Shown here piece by piece: positions 10,717-24,854 of a DNA stretch of 64,000 nt. Source of the DNA: [Phialemoniopsis] sp. UDSM-2020 (taxonomy: Eukaryota; Ascomycota; Sordariomycetes; Thyridiales; Thyridiaceae); the NCBI GenBank assembly GCA_018873225.1, contig JAEILZ010000003.1, positions 992,001-1,056,000 of the forward strand, given 5' to 3'. Position 1 is the first letter of the stretch, and each line of letters opens with the position of its first letter. The translations under genes were made by a program, and so were the position numbers. The notes beneath the pieces were generated by a model. It saw only the letters and a list, made by a program, of their open reading frames with translations. It had not been told where the DNA came from and did not search any database.

Positions 10717-12825
10717 TTCTCGCAGCTAACGCCGCCGCAGTCAAAAGCAGGATCGGAGGGGTGGGTGGTCGAGGGAGGAAGTCAAGCCCTCGCAACGCGA
10801 CAATTGATCAATTCCCGGCTGACAGTAATTAGCTACCTCGGCGGGCGATCTATCGGGCGCTGCTTCGGGCAACAAGGAGAGGGTGGTGAGACGAGATGGT
10901 GGTGCAGAGCGTCGAGGAAGCTGGCCGCCGCAAACGAAGAATTTGATCAGTGCGACACACTGGACACAGCAGGGAGCAGAGCTGTTCGCAAAATAAATAA
11001 GACTGGCATCACCGAAGAAAGGACTCAAAGGCAAAGAACTGTGCAGCACGAGGTGTCGACTTAAGAGAGGGGGGTAGAGAGAGGGTGGGAGGAGAGTGAA
11101 AGCGAGTGAATGTGCGGAAAAAGGTGCTCTCTGCTTGGGAGGAGGAGAGAGGCACAGAGCAGCAGCGACAGCACCACCAAAGCACCGCCGCTGGCAGCCG
11201 ATCCCTACAGCAGCAATTGCGTCGGGGCCAAGAACAGGCCTGCAAGACCAAGAACGTGCCTCGCTACTCCACTTACGCGCCCGCCGACCCAGCGAGTTAC
11301 TTGAGATGTGGGAGCCAGTTGCTGGGTCCCCCAGGTACCTCTCCCGCCGCCAATAATGTGGACTCGCTGTATTTTTAAGTGGACACCGCCAGCCTCTCCA
11401 ACTACAAAAAAAATGTCACAGGCATAAATTATAACTCCCCTGTCAGGAAAAGACCACGCAGACCAGTAATTGCCAGGGGTATTACTTTTTACCCCTGCCA
11501 TCTCTGCAAGAAATGCCACCAAGGGACCTCGTCTCCTCTCAGCCAGTGCGGGGACGCCTACGGAAGATGACCAACCCTGGTCGAGTCACCGCCCAAGAAT
11601 GATGCCCACTTTGACTGGCTTCGAGAAAAGAGTGCGATGGTTTGCTATTGGGCATCGCCAATGGCTTATCTTAGTTGCCGTTATTGGACTTCATAGACTC
11701 AGAGTAGCGTCAAATACGCTGGAGGATTGCCCCCAATTGGTTCTGAAGTCATCGGTGGGCTCTGGACTCGAGGTGGGATGCACATGATGCTCGTGACCCC
11801 CGACCTCAAGATTTGATACCCGTATATGATTGCAACAAAGCATTGTCATGTACTTCCCGCGACCCTCCGGTGGGACAAGTTGGTGCCCATGAAGAATGAG
11901 CACAGGAAAGAAAATAAAGTGCAACCAGATTTGCAAATATCGTGAAGCACAGGCCCCCAGATTGTGAGCTCACAACCCGCCCAAGTGTACTTATTTTAGG
12001 ATTATGTAAGAATGCTATTTCACTTTTGGCCCTGGAAACTCCACTATCTGTGACCAGCACCTCCTAACCACACAGAACTGCCTGTATCAAATGCTGGCTC
12101 GTTAGCAATCAAACTGTCCCTCACAATCAAACTCATCGACAACACCAGCCCTCCTTTCCAGTCCTGTCGCCGGTCCAGATTTGCTCTTGCTTCCGACTAC
12201 CAGCGCTTACACCCTGTTTGGTTATTCATCTTGTCTCGTTCTTGTCACAGGAAACAGCGAGAAACAATCTTGGAGGAGAACCGATTTATCAGCGCCCCCG
12301 GTCGGGCCTCATTGACTGGTTCAGAAAGGTGGGTTGTGGCCAGCAAACCTCGATGGCAAGCTCGCTCAGTATGACTGCACCATGCTTGCATTGGCAGGGC
12401 TCAGGGAGCATTTCTTGCCTTCTATTCTTATAGTAGAGAAATACACCAGAGACCTGACAGCAGGCTTCCCGACACACCCTCACCATCCTGACCATACTTC
12501 CCCTGATAACTGGACCGTATGTTTCTAACACCTTTCGGGCAGAAAAGGAGGCGCAGGTATTGAACGGAATATCAACCACTCGGCCAAGCAAGAACTTCGC
12601 ATCTGGGCATCGCCGAAATTGTGCTACCAAATCGAGCTTGGAGCTGCCGTCTTGTTAAGAGAAGCAATTTGGTAGTTGGGGTCGACGAATCTGACGACGA
12701 CGTTATGTGATGGGTATGTCCAGCACTCCCTCCATTTCTCAAGAAAACCACCCTCCACTCTACCCTCAGTATTCCTTCAACCCATCACTTCCAGACCCGA
12801 GGAAAGCAGACCAGCAGCCCGCTCC
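10717..12825. other. Divergent intergenic region (2.1 kb)
   Basis: Lies between the starts of the PHD gene and the gene at 12826, so it should hold two promoters and leaders. Short open frames here look random. The 12100-12800 part is C/T-rich, as fungal leaders often are. Confidence 0.5.
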
Positions 12826-14766
12826 ATGGGGGGCAAGCTGAGCAATATGATTTACCACGAGCTCGCTGCCTCCGCTGCGAGCGGAAGTGCCTTCTGGTCT
12901 GCCGTCTCGAAGGGCATCATTTCATCTTTCATTCTTCTACTTGGTCTTCATTTGGCCCTCAAGCTAATCTGTCGGCGATACTTTCCAGCAGTAGGCTACG
13001 CAAGAACCATGTCAACCGATACTGTAGCAAATCCATTTACCGAGCGACCGATCCGCCCGCTGCCGAAGCGTCGACTCAGAGAGCGCCTGTCTCCAGATGT
13101 TGCCGACGCAATAGAATACCCACCCCTCCCGTCCACAACAACACCGCTCTTCAGCTACCCTTGCGGCCCAAAGGAGGAAGATGTAGAGCCAGCGAGCCTG
13201 ACGGGTCGGGAGCGCGGTCCCGTAAATCTTGACAGTGGCAATATCACACGCAGCATTGAGAGTGACGGAGATGATAATGGGGGCCGGAGAGCCTTAGTTG
13301 CTCGCTCGTCCTTGGGAACCACGGCGCGGTCACGACAGGCTCCACGGCAGGATGCGTCTCGGGCTCAGAATACCCAACCGCCGCCTTCAACGGACTCTTC
13401 TGCAGACGGATATGATTCGTTTGAGAATACGAACAACAAGAAGAAGCGAAAGATACCGACTACTGGAGACTTGTCTTTGAATGGGAGCCACGGCATGAAC
13501 GACGGCGCCGGAGCGTCCAGCCCAACAAGCGACTTCCATGGTGATGGATCGGGCGTGGCAGTAACGCCGTACCATGGATCTGGTGGTTTTATGGCGAGCT
13601 CGCCAGGAATATCAGGGCCAGGAAGGGGAAGGTATGGGCGGAGCAGGACTGGCCGAAGCCCCCTTCGCGCTTTGTCTGATGCAAGTAACAACTGGGTTGG
13701 CAGGAGCGGTAAATTCCGCCCTTCACAATGGGCAACGCAAACAGGTAAGCGTTTGCCTCAACATGCGTTCACTTTGTCCCCAATCTGCCCCCTTGGATTT
13801 TTCTCACAAGAACGTGGGAAAGACATCATTTCAGCTTCCACCTTCTCTTCTTCTGTCTTTCCACCGTTAACAAATAACCTTGCAGGAGAAAACTCTGGTA
13901 TCATCTCGAACGCAATTGCCAATGCTGAGAAGGCCCCAAGCCAGCATGGCCAAGAGAACATCAGCCTCCTGCAACAACGTCAACTAGACAGCGCCAGATC
14001 CAGCCCTGCTTCAACCCAGTTCACTTTTACATGCGATTCCCAGGTCCCGGGTAATCTTACTTGGCCAGGACCAGACCCCCGAAGTGGGCTTCCGTCAAAT
14101 CACTCAGCCGAACCACAGTGGGTGCAGGACCGACTAGTAGGCAAGGACATGGCTCCAGCACGCCCGCAAGGGCCCGCCACCACGGGCCAACAAGCCCCGA
14201 AGCAAGGAAGGGGAAAGAAGAAGTCGAGAAGAAAGCTCATGAACGAGCTTCAGAGGCAAGCGCAAGACCGACAACGGGAACAAACCCTGAAGAACTACGA
14301 GTCCCCACCAAAAAAGGGAGAGGATCTCTACGTCTGTCCCTACTGCGAGTTCGAGCTACTCATCGGCTACAAGCCAAAGGCTTTGCTGTACGACTTTGAG
14401 ATGAAAGAGCGCAAGAAGCGTCTGGAAGAGGAACGCAGACGTCGCCTGCTAGATAAGGCCAAAGCTCGAGGCCGCAAAGGCAGGAAGGCCAAGTCCGCTG
14501 CTAAGAACAATGGCGGTGCCGATGCTCAAGTTCCTACCAGTCAGCAAGCACCTCCGATGCAGCCCAGTCAGAGTCAGGAGACCCGTAGCGAGGGCGAGGA
14601 CGATCAGGAGTATGCTGATGGGTACGACGATGGCTACGACAACGCTCCACAGCACGGCACAACACCAGACCCGGGACGCCAGGGTGCAGCCGCCAGCTCT
14701 TTAACAAGGGCGGATGGAGGAGGACATCCAGGAGGTGGAAGTGAAGGACCGCCAGGCAAAACCTAG
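12826..14766 (+). CDS. Conserved fungal hypothetical protein with C-terminal CxxC/basic helix block
   Basis: I do not recognise a named family. Exons 12826-13744 and 13886-14766 give 599 aa; the 141-nt intron starts GTAAGC and ends TTGCAG after a GTTAAC branch-like site. It is in frame and free of stops, so retention would add 47 residues. Starting at the first in-frame ATG (12826), the protein has one hydrophobic segment near residues 28-49 (GIISSFILLLGLHLALKLIC). A second candidate start is ATG 13009, just before NPFTERPIRPLPKRRLRERLSP, which looks like a conserved core. The middle is disordered and Ser/Gly-rich. Near residues 455-510 comes DLYVCPYCEFELLIGYKP and a strongly basic coiled region (KERKKRLEEERRRRLLDKAK); only one CxxC pair is present, so it is not a full zinc finger. 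The tail is acidic/Tyr-rich (EYADGYDDGYDN), then Gly-rich. Confidence 0.75.
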   Translation: MGGKLSNMIYHELAASAASGSAFWSAVSKGIISSFILLLGLHLALKLICRRYFPAVGYARTMSTDTVANPFTERPIRPLPKRRLRERLSPDVADAIEYPPLPSTTTPLFSYPCGPKEEDVEPASLTGRERGPVNLDSGNITRSIESDGDDNGGRRALVARSSLGTTARSRQAPRQDASRAQNTQPPPSTDSSADGYDSFENTNNKKKRKIPTTGDLSLNGSHGMNDGAGASSPTSDFHGDGSGVAVTPYHGSGGFMASSPGISGPGRGRYGRSRTGRSPLRALSDASNNWVGRSGKFRPSQWATQTGKRLPQHAFTLSPICPLGFFSQERGKDIISASTFSSSVFPPLTNNLAGENSGIISNAIANAEKAPSQHGQENISLLQQRQLDSARSSPASTQFTFTCDSQVPGNLTWPGPDPRSGLPSNHSAEPQWVQDRLVGKDMAPARPQGPATTGQQAPKQGRGKKKSRRKLMNELQRQAQDRQREQTLKNYESPPKKGEDLYVCPYCEFELLIGYKPKALLYDFEMKERKKRLEEERRRRLLDKAKARGRKGRKAKSAAKNNGGADAQVPTSQQAPPMQPSQSQETRSEGEDDQEYADGYDDGYDNAPQHGTTPDPGRQGAAASSLTRADGGGHPGGGSEGPPGKT

Positions 14767-16644
14767 GTAGTCATCCAGACGCCGCTCGGCTTTCAAGTGT
14801 TGTGCTTCCGTCGTTTGCAAGCAGGCGTAGCCGAGTAGCGCCCAGAAAATGGGCCCCTTCTCGACTTCGGTTCTGCTGCGTTCTTTTCACCCCTTCTTAT
14901 TTCAGGCATGGTGGTTCACGACAACCACTGCTGGCATATTTTCCTCTCTTCGAATTAGCATCACCACATCCGCATGTGATCAGGAGTGTTCGAGAATAGT
15001 ATTACCGAGCAACACTCCTTGGGTCACCAACAGCATAAACTATCCCCTTCACATCATCAGCATGACACAGCTCAGGACCACGGCCAGCATCCAGCATTTG
15101 ATTGGCGGTTCAGTCTGTCCTCTGGGCATCCGCAAGAGGCCTGGCGTGTACGTTCTCTGGAAACAGCGGATAAAGCGAGTCAGGTCGTAGCATAGACCAG
15201 CGAACATCGGTACTGTACCCGGTATCAAAAAGACAAAACTAGTCAACAATGACACTTTGCGACCATACTAGTGATTTCCAAGTGCCGTAAACACCCATAA
15301 CCGTTCATGTACTGATCGCGCCTTTCTTTTCATAAGGTTGAAGTTGCCAACATTGACACTTGATCGGGGTTTTTATAAAGATAAAATACTCGGCAAGTAC
15401 TCGTATGTACTGGAGTGGGTTTTTCTGTTCTCTGACGGGCGCCTATGACGTAACTGACCGATTGATGGCCGAAACCCAAAACTCTGTTCAGACGGAGGTG
15501 CGTCGCGTGTGGGCTTCTATTCAGCTCACAACTCTTTCTCTAGTGCCAATATTCCTGGAGTAGAATCCTGCTCTATTTCTGCAATGACCAATTGTTCATG
15601 AACGGGATCGGCGAAGCTTGAACGGTTGTCAGGCATTATCCGTAGTAGGTAGCTAGCTACACACTATTGATGTGATTGCCGAGAGACGACCATGATGCGA
15701 TCGCGGTAGTTGCAGCTTGTAGCAGACAATGGTATTCATCAGATCTACATAAATCCGGCGAAGACCTGACAGCCGCCCGTCCGTTTGCCCGCATGCACCG
15801 GCTGGCTGCGGGAGGGACGGGTACCTAACTGACTGCTGGGCGCTATCGCATAGACTTGACACGCTTTCCTTCATGGTACAAAAAGGACACGCCTATCAGC
15901 TTACACGATTCAAGCAAGCAGATTATCCCAGACAGGTTTCATCAGTGGCCAGCTGAGAACATCGCCAGTCGTACGGTATTGCCGATGGACACCGGGAGAG
16001 GGTTCTGACTGCCTCTGTGGTACCTGAGTTTTGAAGTGTTCCCTGCGCCGCCAGCTGGCTTGGGGCGTGTCTCACTCGCTGGGGGTGGACGCGCCCCACA
16101 CCAGCTTTGGCTCCAGTGCTGCTCTCTGCAAGATTTGCCCACAGTTGGGTTGCCGCTAACGCCCAAAGGAGCTCTAGCCCTGGCAAGCTAGCACCTTAGA
16201 GGGCCTAAGCAGGGCCCCCAGTGCTGCATTTTGGGTGCATCTGCTGGTACCTAAAGGCTAACACCTCATTGATATGGATGATGGAATTGATTTTTGGTGC
16301 TTCGGGGCCATCCTGTTCTTGGCTTGGCACCACCTTCCGGCAAAAGGGCGGCGCCATTCATCGTCATCATCTCTAATTTCCCTCCCTCAACTCAACTTCC
16401 ACCACCCAAGAAGAAGCGCGAAGCAAAAGTTGCCAGCTTTCTGATGTCCCTCTTTTCTCATAACCTTTCAAGCCACCCTTTCCAGTATTGCGTAATCAGT
16501 ATTTCTTGATTTTCCTTGTTGTCAATTCCTCGATAGCATTCTTTCTACTATCGAACCGGACACCCTCTAATTCGCCTAGTCAACCAACCTAGTAAGAGAG
16601 AGAGGTAGGATGATACGGACATCTCGGTAGCCTTTCGTGACATC
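14767..16644. other. Intergenic region (1.9 kb)
   Basis: Holds the 3' end of the gene at 12826 and the promoter/leader of the gene at 16645. From about 16330 the sequence becomes C/T-rich, as in fungal leaders. A short inverted repeat, CTTAG/CTAAG with 5-nt spacer, is near 16194-16208. No coding signal was seen. Confidence 0.5.
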
Positions 16645-19600
16645 ATGTTTGGTTCGCGGAGACATCGCCAGCCCAGTCAGGTACGTCAAGATATCAGCCC
16701 CTCCACCCGTTGCGGCCCTTCCGCAAGCTTGACTCGACTGGATATTTGAGTTTGGGCGATCCCCGGTGGCCTCATAAGGACACACCCGGCACCCGGGTCG
16801 CAACCCATCCCATCCCCCCGACCCTGCCGTAACCCCCATATCGTGGTTCAGGCAACCAGAGCGCAAAGAAATGCTAATGTGGCCTTTGAAATCGCAGCCT
16901 CTGACGACGGCGACGGCGAATCCAAGCGCTGCGACGGCCGCCCTCTCGGCCTTCAAGCGTCAGGAATCGCCCTCCACGTCCTCTCTATCGAGCGCTGCTG
17001 CCGCCGCTGCTCTACGAGCCCGTCCTACTACGCCGATCAATGTCTCCGATGTCCAGACGAAGCGGACGCTGCGCCGGAGCGCGTCGTCGTCGTCTCACGG
17101 GACGCTCGACCAGCAGAATGCTCGCCGCCTCGAGAGACGCGCCAGCTCCAGTTCCATGACCGAGCGCACATTCCGGTCGCCCAGCCCTCACCGACCTTCA
17201 AGCAGCGGTTCCAATGGCCACCGTTACACCCAGAGTGCCGGGCCCGAAGACCTCCCTCCTGTCCCGAGCATTCCGAAGAGCGTCACCGAGGGTCAGCAGC
17301 ACCGGAAAACGAACAGCTTAGGTTTTGCCAGTCAGCCGCTCAAGCTCGCATCGCAAAAGCTGGGGAAGGATACGCAAGGGGCATGGTTCGGTAAAGCTGC
17401 TGTGGGAGATCCATCCAGCGTGCGCACGTCCGATGCGATCATGAGCTCGGCCGTGAGCCCGTCGCAGAGAGAGCCGCGGCCCAGTAGCAGATCGTCGTCC
17501 GTCAACTTCTCTTACCCTGCGCGCGCCAGAGTCGCCTCGCCACCTCCCGGTGAGGACATCTACGAATATGAGCCAGAAGAAGCGGAGCCTCCATCCAGAA
17601 GAAGGTCAGCTGCGACATCACCGAACGGCGCGAGGATACCAAAACAGAAGCACGTCCCAGCAAGTCAGGAACCGACGATGGTATACGATCCGAATTCAAG
17701 GCGTATGGTGCCGCAGGCCAATCCCCTTAAGGAGCAGGAGATACAGGACGCTGCCGATAGGCCACGACCTCGTAAGAAGAAGCAACCTGTGTCGAAAGCA
17801 GGGTCGCATCTTGCCCATGGGGCGGTAGCCAGAACGACCGGGACTGCTGTGCAAGATGGGGTTGATCACCGTCAACACGCTGTTCCGTCGAAGGCACCCA
17901 AAGCCGAGTACTCTGCTCCTCCATCAGAAACCTATGAAGCTGAATACGACGAGCCGGCTGTAAAGGCAATCATTGGATCGCCTAAGCAGCAACGGCGGGA
18001 GGAACACCCGGAACGACAACCTGATGTACCAGCCTCGGGGTTCTTGCCTCTTGTCGATGAGCAGAGCGAAAAGCATCAGACCGAGAGGCAATCTGCTGCA
18101 CAGACAGACCCCTTCGTTGCAACAGGCGCCGCTGATGCGCCCGAGCTTGCACCTGTCGAGGAGGCACGGCCTGAACCCACACAGCAAGCCCACATTGCTC
18201 CTGATACCACGGGCGCTACGACCGCGGCTCTCGCAAGAACGGAGCGGGAGCACCAGGAGATTCCGAGCCACCAAATCATCCCTCCTACCCCTCCAGCTGA
18301 ACTTCCTGCGGAAGTTACAAACCAGCTCGAGGAAGCGGCACCTGCAGAATCAAAGGCTGTGGCTTTCGAGCCACGTGAAAAACAGGTTGTTCGCCAAGAA
18401 AGAACGCACTCCAATAGTCCTGCCCGTGCAGCCCATTTTGGACCTGTCTCAGACAGTCTGACTGTAAGGCACTCGCCGCCTCCCAGATCGATTTCCCCCA
18501 GGAAGTCGGCCCTCAAACAACATAGCCCATCGAGAGGAGCGTCGCCATCTGACGATAACTCTGAGGCATCTGCTCCCACGTCAACCGTTGTTTCGCCCCA
18601 TCGAGACGAGCCTGGGTCGCATCGCAAGAAATCGGTCAGGGTGAGCTTTGGCGACGAGAACACGGGCGTCGTTGGGCAAGCAGCGCAAACTGACCGGCCT
18701 TCGTCTCCGATCTTGCCCAGCCCGCAATCTGCTCGAAGACCCTGGTATGGGAGTCTTGGCATTGGCAAGAAGAAAGACGTCATGTCCCTGGACGACGACG
18801 AAGTTATGAAGCCAAGGCCGGCGCTACCGTCTTTCGGCAGTGTCCGAGAGAAGAAATTAAAGGAGCAAGCCGAGGAGCGCCCGCTTGTCAGACCCCACGA
18901 GCACTCGCCGCCGAGGTCTGCTTCTCCTGCCATGCTCCCTTCGATTACAAGCGTGACCGAGGATGAGAAGGAGGAGCCCGTTGGACAGTCCAGCGATTAT
19001 GCTATCGGTTCACTGCTATCTCAGGAGCAATCACGAAACCCGGCCAACATCTCGCGCTTCAGAGAGCCGCTTCCGCCAGTGGTGACGTCTATCGAAGGTA
19101 GTGGATATGTGTCTGATAGTAGCAGCTCGACCGCCTCCGAGAGTGACGCAGATCTCATCGCTTCGACGCCAGTGCTGAGGCAAGAAGAGAGCACGGCCAC
19201 GACAATACCTGAAATGGACCCGCTCCCCAAGCCTCTAGATATTGCCTCTGAAATTGCCGAGACAACCACTACCGACGAAGTCCCCTCATTGAGTGACCCG
19301 GCAGAGACGCACCCGGCCTCAAAAGAGTTCGTGCCGCCCGCAGACACAGTTCCCTCTATCGCTATTACGCACCCAAGCCAAGAGAGACTGCCACAGGCCA
19401 AGCCCAAGTCAAACGTGCTGGGTGTTCCCGGGACCTTCCCAGAGGAAGACTCGGATTCATCGTTCCACGAACCCGACGAGCCAGCTACCTCTTCTCAGCC
19501 GGCGCCTGTCAGACAGACTGCATTTGAACCAGTTACACAGGAGGCAGATATCCAGTCGACTCCTCAGACGCCTGCTACAGTGCTTGCTACACGAATTCCT

Positions 19601-21532
19601 GTGATTGAGGAAGAGTCAGATGAATCTGGCAGTAGTATCTACAGTGATGCCTACGAGGATCTGTCCGATTTGGAGGGCGATGGATTCTTGTCTCTGGATG
19701 CTGTGGTGGAAAGCCCGGTCGCAACGAGTGTAGCCAAGAGCCCATTCGCATCGGCTGTGAGCACGCCTTCACAGCCCAAAGTAGGCGCCATACCGCCTGT
19801 TCAAAAACAAGTCGCCATCGCCAACGCGACACCGGAGCCAGTCAAGACTGAGGATGACTGGGAGAAAGCTAAGTCCTACTGGCGGAGCCTCACATCCGAG
19901 AAGCGCGCCCAGTTGGAGAAGGAGGCTATGGACGAGGCTGCCGTTGACGCCGACCAGGATGAGACGAAGGTGGCCAAAAAGCCTAGGAGGAAGAAGTCGG
20001 TTGAGAAGAAGACAGCGGAAAGAAGAGCCATCGAGAAGATTCAGGCTGATCCGGAGCGGACATACATGATCAAGCCTGGCACCAGAGTCGGACACGATGG
20101 TGTTACCCCTGTCATGCGCAGTACTATGCGCGGAGAACAGAAGACTAGACAGCAACCGGCCCAGGAGGAGGGTGGTACGCGGATGCGCAAGTCACTGCGG
20201 GCAAATGGTCCGACTGCAGCACCCGCCAAAGCGCCGCGGCCCAAGTCTATGCCTTCTCAATCTGCTGCGGCTGCTACTGCTACAAGACACGCTAGGAATA
20301 TGTCGGATGCCTCGTCGACTGCAACGGCACCGGGCAAGCCGAGTGGCTTTGCTCCTCTCAGGAGGCGCGGGTCAGACTCGAGTGAAAGCAGTTTTAGACG
20401 GAGTCGTCCGCGGACGAGCGAGGGGTTTGGCTTCCGAAGAACCATGCGAGGTGCCGAGCCAGCTTCGCCCGCCTCCGTTGATGGAGGTCGGGATCGGAGC
20501 AGCCGCTTCTCCCTTCGGTCCTTGTCGCCCACTGGCTCGGGCTTCCGACAGTCTCCATCTGGCGGCGGCATGGGTATGGGCATGCGCTCGACCCTACGTG
20601 ATTCAGGGGCACCAAAGCAAAGTAAAGGCGGTTTCTTTAGCCGCTCAAGCGGCAGCAAATCACAGTCCAAGTCCAAGGGCAAATCATCGAGTCGCTTTGA
20701 TGATTCGAGCGATGAGGACGTCCGTCGCCCGATGACGTTCAGCAGTCGCTTTGACGACTCTAGCGACGACGAGCCCGTCCCTGTGAAGCTACCGCCACTG
20801 TCCATCCCCAAGTCGATGCGCAACAGCCGGGGACCTACGATGGCTGACAAGAGCCCGCCACTGCCCGAAGAGCTAGAGGAGTCCCCTGAACTGCCCGATA
20901 GCGACGAGGATGATGTTCGGCGAGGGACTGGAGCCGGCATGCTGCAAAAGTCTACTACAGGTAGTGCCAACCTCGGTACCACCGCGCTCCGGCGTTCGCG
21001 CTCTGGCAGAGGCGAGCTTGCCATTTCGCCCACGTCCCCGACCGCCGGCGCCACTCCCCCAAAGCACCAGCGACGCGGCAGCTTCATGTCTGTGCTGCGC
21101 CGCAAGAAGGGCGAGAGTGGCAAGATTCAGCGCGGTGAGGTGACGGAGAGCGCGGCGCGCCGGGACACCAAGCTCGAGCGCAGCCAGCAGGAGCTCGCGG
21201 CGATGCGCAGCAACAGTCTCAAGAAGCAGCAGCAGCAGCAGCAGAGCAGCCCGCGCCTGCAGAAGCGCAACACGGCCGACAGCTGGCCCCTCCGGGACGA
21301 TGACGAGGACGGGGAAGGGGCCGAGATACGCGAGGACCACCGCGACGAGGAGAAGCGCCCGGCCACGTCGAGTGGGGTCGAGGGCGCTGGCGGCAGGAGG
21401 CCTAGCTTCCTGCAGCGGCGGACCATGTCGACCATGTCTCAGGGCGTGGTGAGTACGGACGGCGTCGGGGGCGAGAAGCGCAAGAAGAAGAAGTTTGGCG
21501 CGCTGAGGAGGATGTTTAAACTGGACGATTGA
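16645..21532 (+). CDS. Very large intrinsically disordered fungal protein
   Basis: Exons 16645-16680 and 16898-21532 give 1556 aa. Exon 1 encodes only MFGSRRHRQPSQ; the intron starts GTACGT, has a GCTAAT branch-like site and ends TCGCAG, after which PLTTATANPSAATAALSAFK continues. An ATG at 16871 opens the same frame but lies inside this intron. I recognise it only as a long Ser/Pro-rich protein of filamentous ascomycetes with no assigned function. The N-terminus has Ser/Arg-rich, phospho-site-like stretches. The middle is acidic and Pro-rich. Near residue 1000 is the only helix-like part (DDWEKAKSYWRSLTSEKRAQLEKEAMDEAA, given here by its ends DDWEK and DEAA). A duplicated SSRFDDSSD(E/D) motif lies near 1277 and 1296, and a Gln run near 1455. 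The C-terminus is very basic (KRKKKKFGALRRMFKLDD). No membrane segment or enzyme motif is visible. Confidence 0.85.
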
Positions 21533-23464
21533 AGGTGATGGCTTCGGGAGCCATGGCCGGCAGAACATACACGGCATACCTAATTTTCCCTTTCTTTGTC
21601 TTATCTACTGGCTCTTCCTGTAATGGATGGACGGGCAAAATTGTTTGGTAGGGGAGGAGGGTGTTCCAAGACTGCCCATCACGGCATCGCATTTTCTTTT
21701 GCTTTTATCTATCGCATCTCGTTTTTGGTTGTGTACACGAAGGGGCGGAGGAAGGCATACACGCATTCATACCCCATACTATCAGCTCTATCGCCAGGGC
21801 TCCCATCTCCTTGTCTGTATTTCAACCCGTTGGTTAAGGGGCCCAAGGGCGGTTCCTGGTTTTCTAGAATACACGCTCACCACTAAAAGAGTGCCTGCTT
21901 TGCTTTCACTTTTTTGCTTGCTTCACGTATGGCTTACGGCTTGCTTGGTAACCCCCGGACAGGGGAAAACGGGTAGGGTGAAAGGGGTTTGCAACATATC
22001 AGTCGTGTGTGATGATAAGAGGCAGTTTGTGTCTGTACGAATAACTACCTACTTTATCCTCCCCCGGCAACATCTAGTAATCAAGGTTGTCCGGTAATTC
22101 TAATCAAAGGAAACAAGAGGCCTGATTTCGGCGCTCATACCCACAAATGTTACGATATATAAGAAAATATGCATGTTTCTCGATGCTACCACATCACACT
22201 GGCGGTGACCGTTGAATCCACAGTCGAAGCTCTACGTAAATGCTTCCTTTATTTCAACGTGGCCTTGCAGCTTCCAGGTCCAAAAGTTCGGTAGGGGTCC
22301 CCTCCAGGAGCGGAGTTCCCTGGACCCAAGTCCCGACCAGGAAAAAAAAGAGGGGACCTCGAAACAGTGACTTCAAAGACAAAAGGTGCGGTTTTGCACC
22401 TGATTTGCAACCTCAGGTGATGATGGTGAGGGGATCGACATGGGGATTTACGTCAAGCGCGTTGCCCAATCTGGGTCTACCGAAGCACCAGCTTACAGAT
22501 CCCCATGCCCCCCTGGAGCACAAAAAAGACTGGCCGATCAAGGCCTGTGGAGCTTCATGTGGAGTCTTCCTCGAGTTCCCTCTGCGATCTTCCCCTTGAC
22601 TCAACCAAAATATGTACAGAGAAAGCTGGGCGTACCGGGGGTCTGATTTGGGATCTCTGCAGCTCGCAGATAGCTTGCGCGGCAGCGCAAGGCGGTGTTC
22701 CCCCCGTGGATGGATCACTTTTAGTCCCACCTTGTTGAATGCGACGATAGCGAGCCTGCGAGCTCGGCGTTTATTTCCTCTCTTGACCAGGGGACCTGAG
22801 CTAGCATCGTGAAAAAATTTGGGCAGTCATGCTGGACCCGGATAGCTTGGAGCTATGGCATTTTTCTGAAGCAAGCAAAATGGGGACCCTCATCATGGCG
22901 GGGTTCCGAGTGGAGGTTCCGAGGGGGGCGGAAAGCTCCTGGGCAGAGCAGAGAGCTACGAAACCGGAGGAGCTTGAGTAATGCATGGGGACTTGGTAGC
23001 TTATGTTGATCATCAGGAGGAGGGTGGATGATGGGCAAGGAGGGGGCAGCTTTTTTCCCATTCCCATCCTTTGTGCTGACACGTCTCCCAGCTCCTCTGC
23101 TGCCATTTCTTGTTTCTCTTCTTCTCTCTTCATAACTATTCCCTGAAGAAGCTACACCTGGAGCTTCTCACGATCCATTGACAGTTCAATTGGGGTATTT
23201 GTTGCTCCAATCACAAGCCAATTGGCAAGCTTGACTTACACACGGGACAAGCTCTCACCTGGGCGTCAACTACGTCACATTTCAGTGAACCACCACTTGG
23301 GACGAAATTCGCCCACCTGGACTCAGTCCTGACCTTCTTCTCACCTTGAAAACAACAATTGAGAAGAGACAGATAAAGCTTCAACGCTTTTAACCTCTTC
23401 CTCTCTCTTTCACACTCCTCCCTCTCCATTCAACGACCACCACACAACCAAAAGGCCCAGAACC
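21533..23464. other. Intergenic region upstream of the polyol-type SDR
   Basis: No gene seen. The region contains an unusual number of AGGGG/CCCCT pentamers (listed in a separate entry), and from about 23330 a C/T-rich leader with short AC-rich DNA directly before the ATG at 23465. Confidence 0.55.
22293..22793. promoter_or_regulatory. Cluster of STRE-like AGGGG/CCCCT elements
   Basis: Pentamers AGGGG or CCCCT lie at 22293-22297, 22299-22303 (a head-to-head pair separated by one T), 22351-22355, 22429-22433, 22510-22514, 22592-22596 and 22789-22793, with more around 21837, 21961 and 21983. About one would be expected by chance in 500 bp. The downstream gene is a polyol-type dehydrogenase. 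AGGGG is the core site of Msn2/Seb1-type C2H2 stress regulators. Function here is inferred. Confidence 0.45.
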
Positions 23465-24854
<1,390 letters not shown>

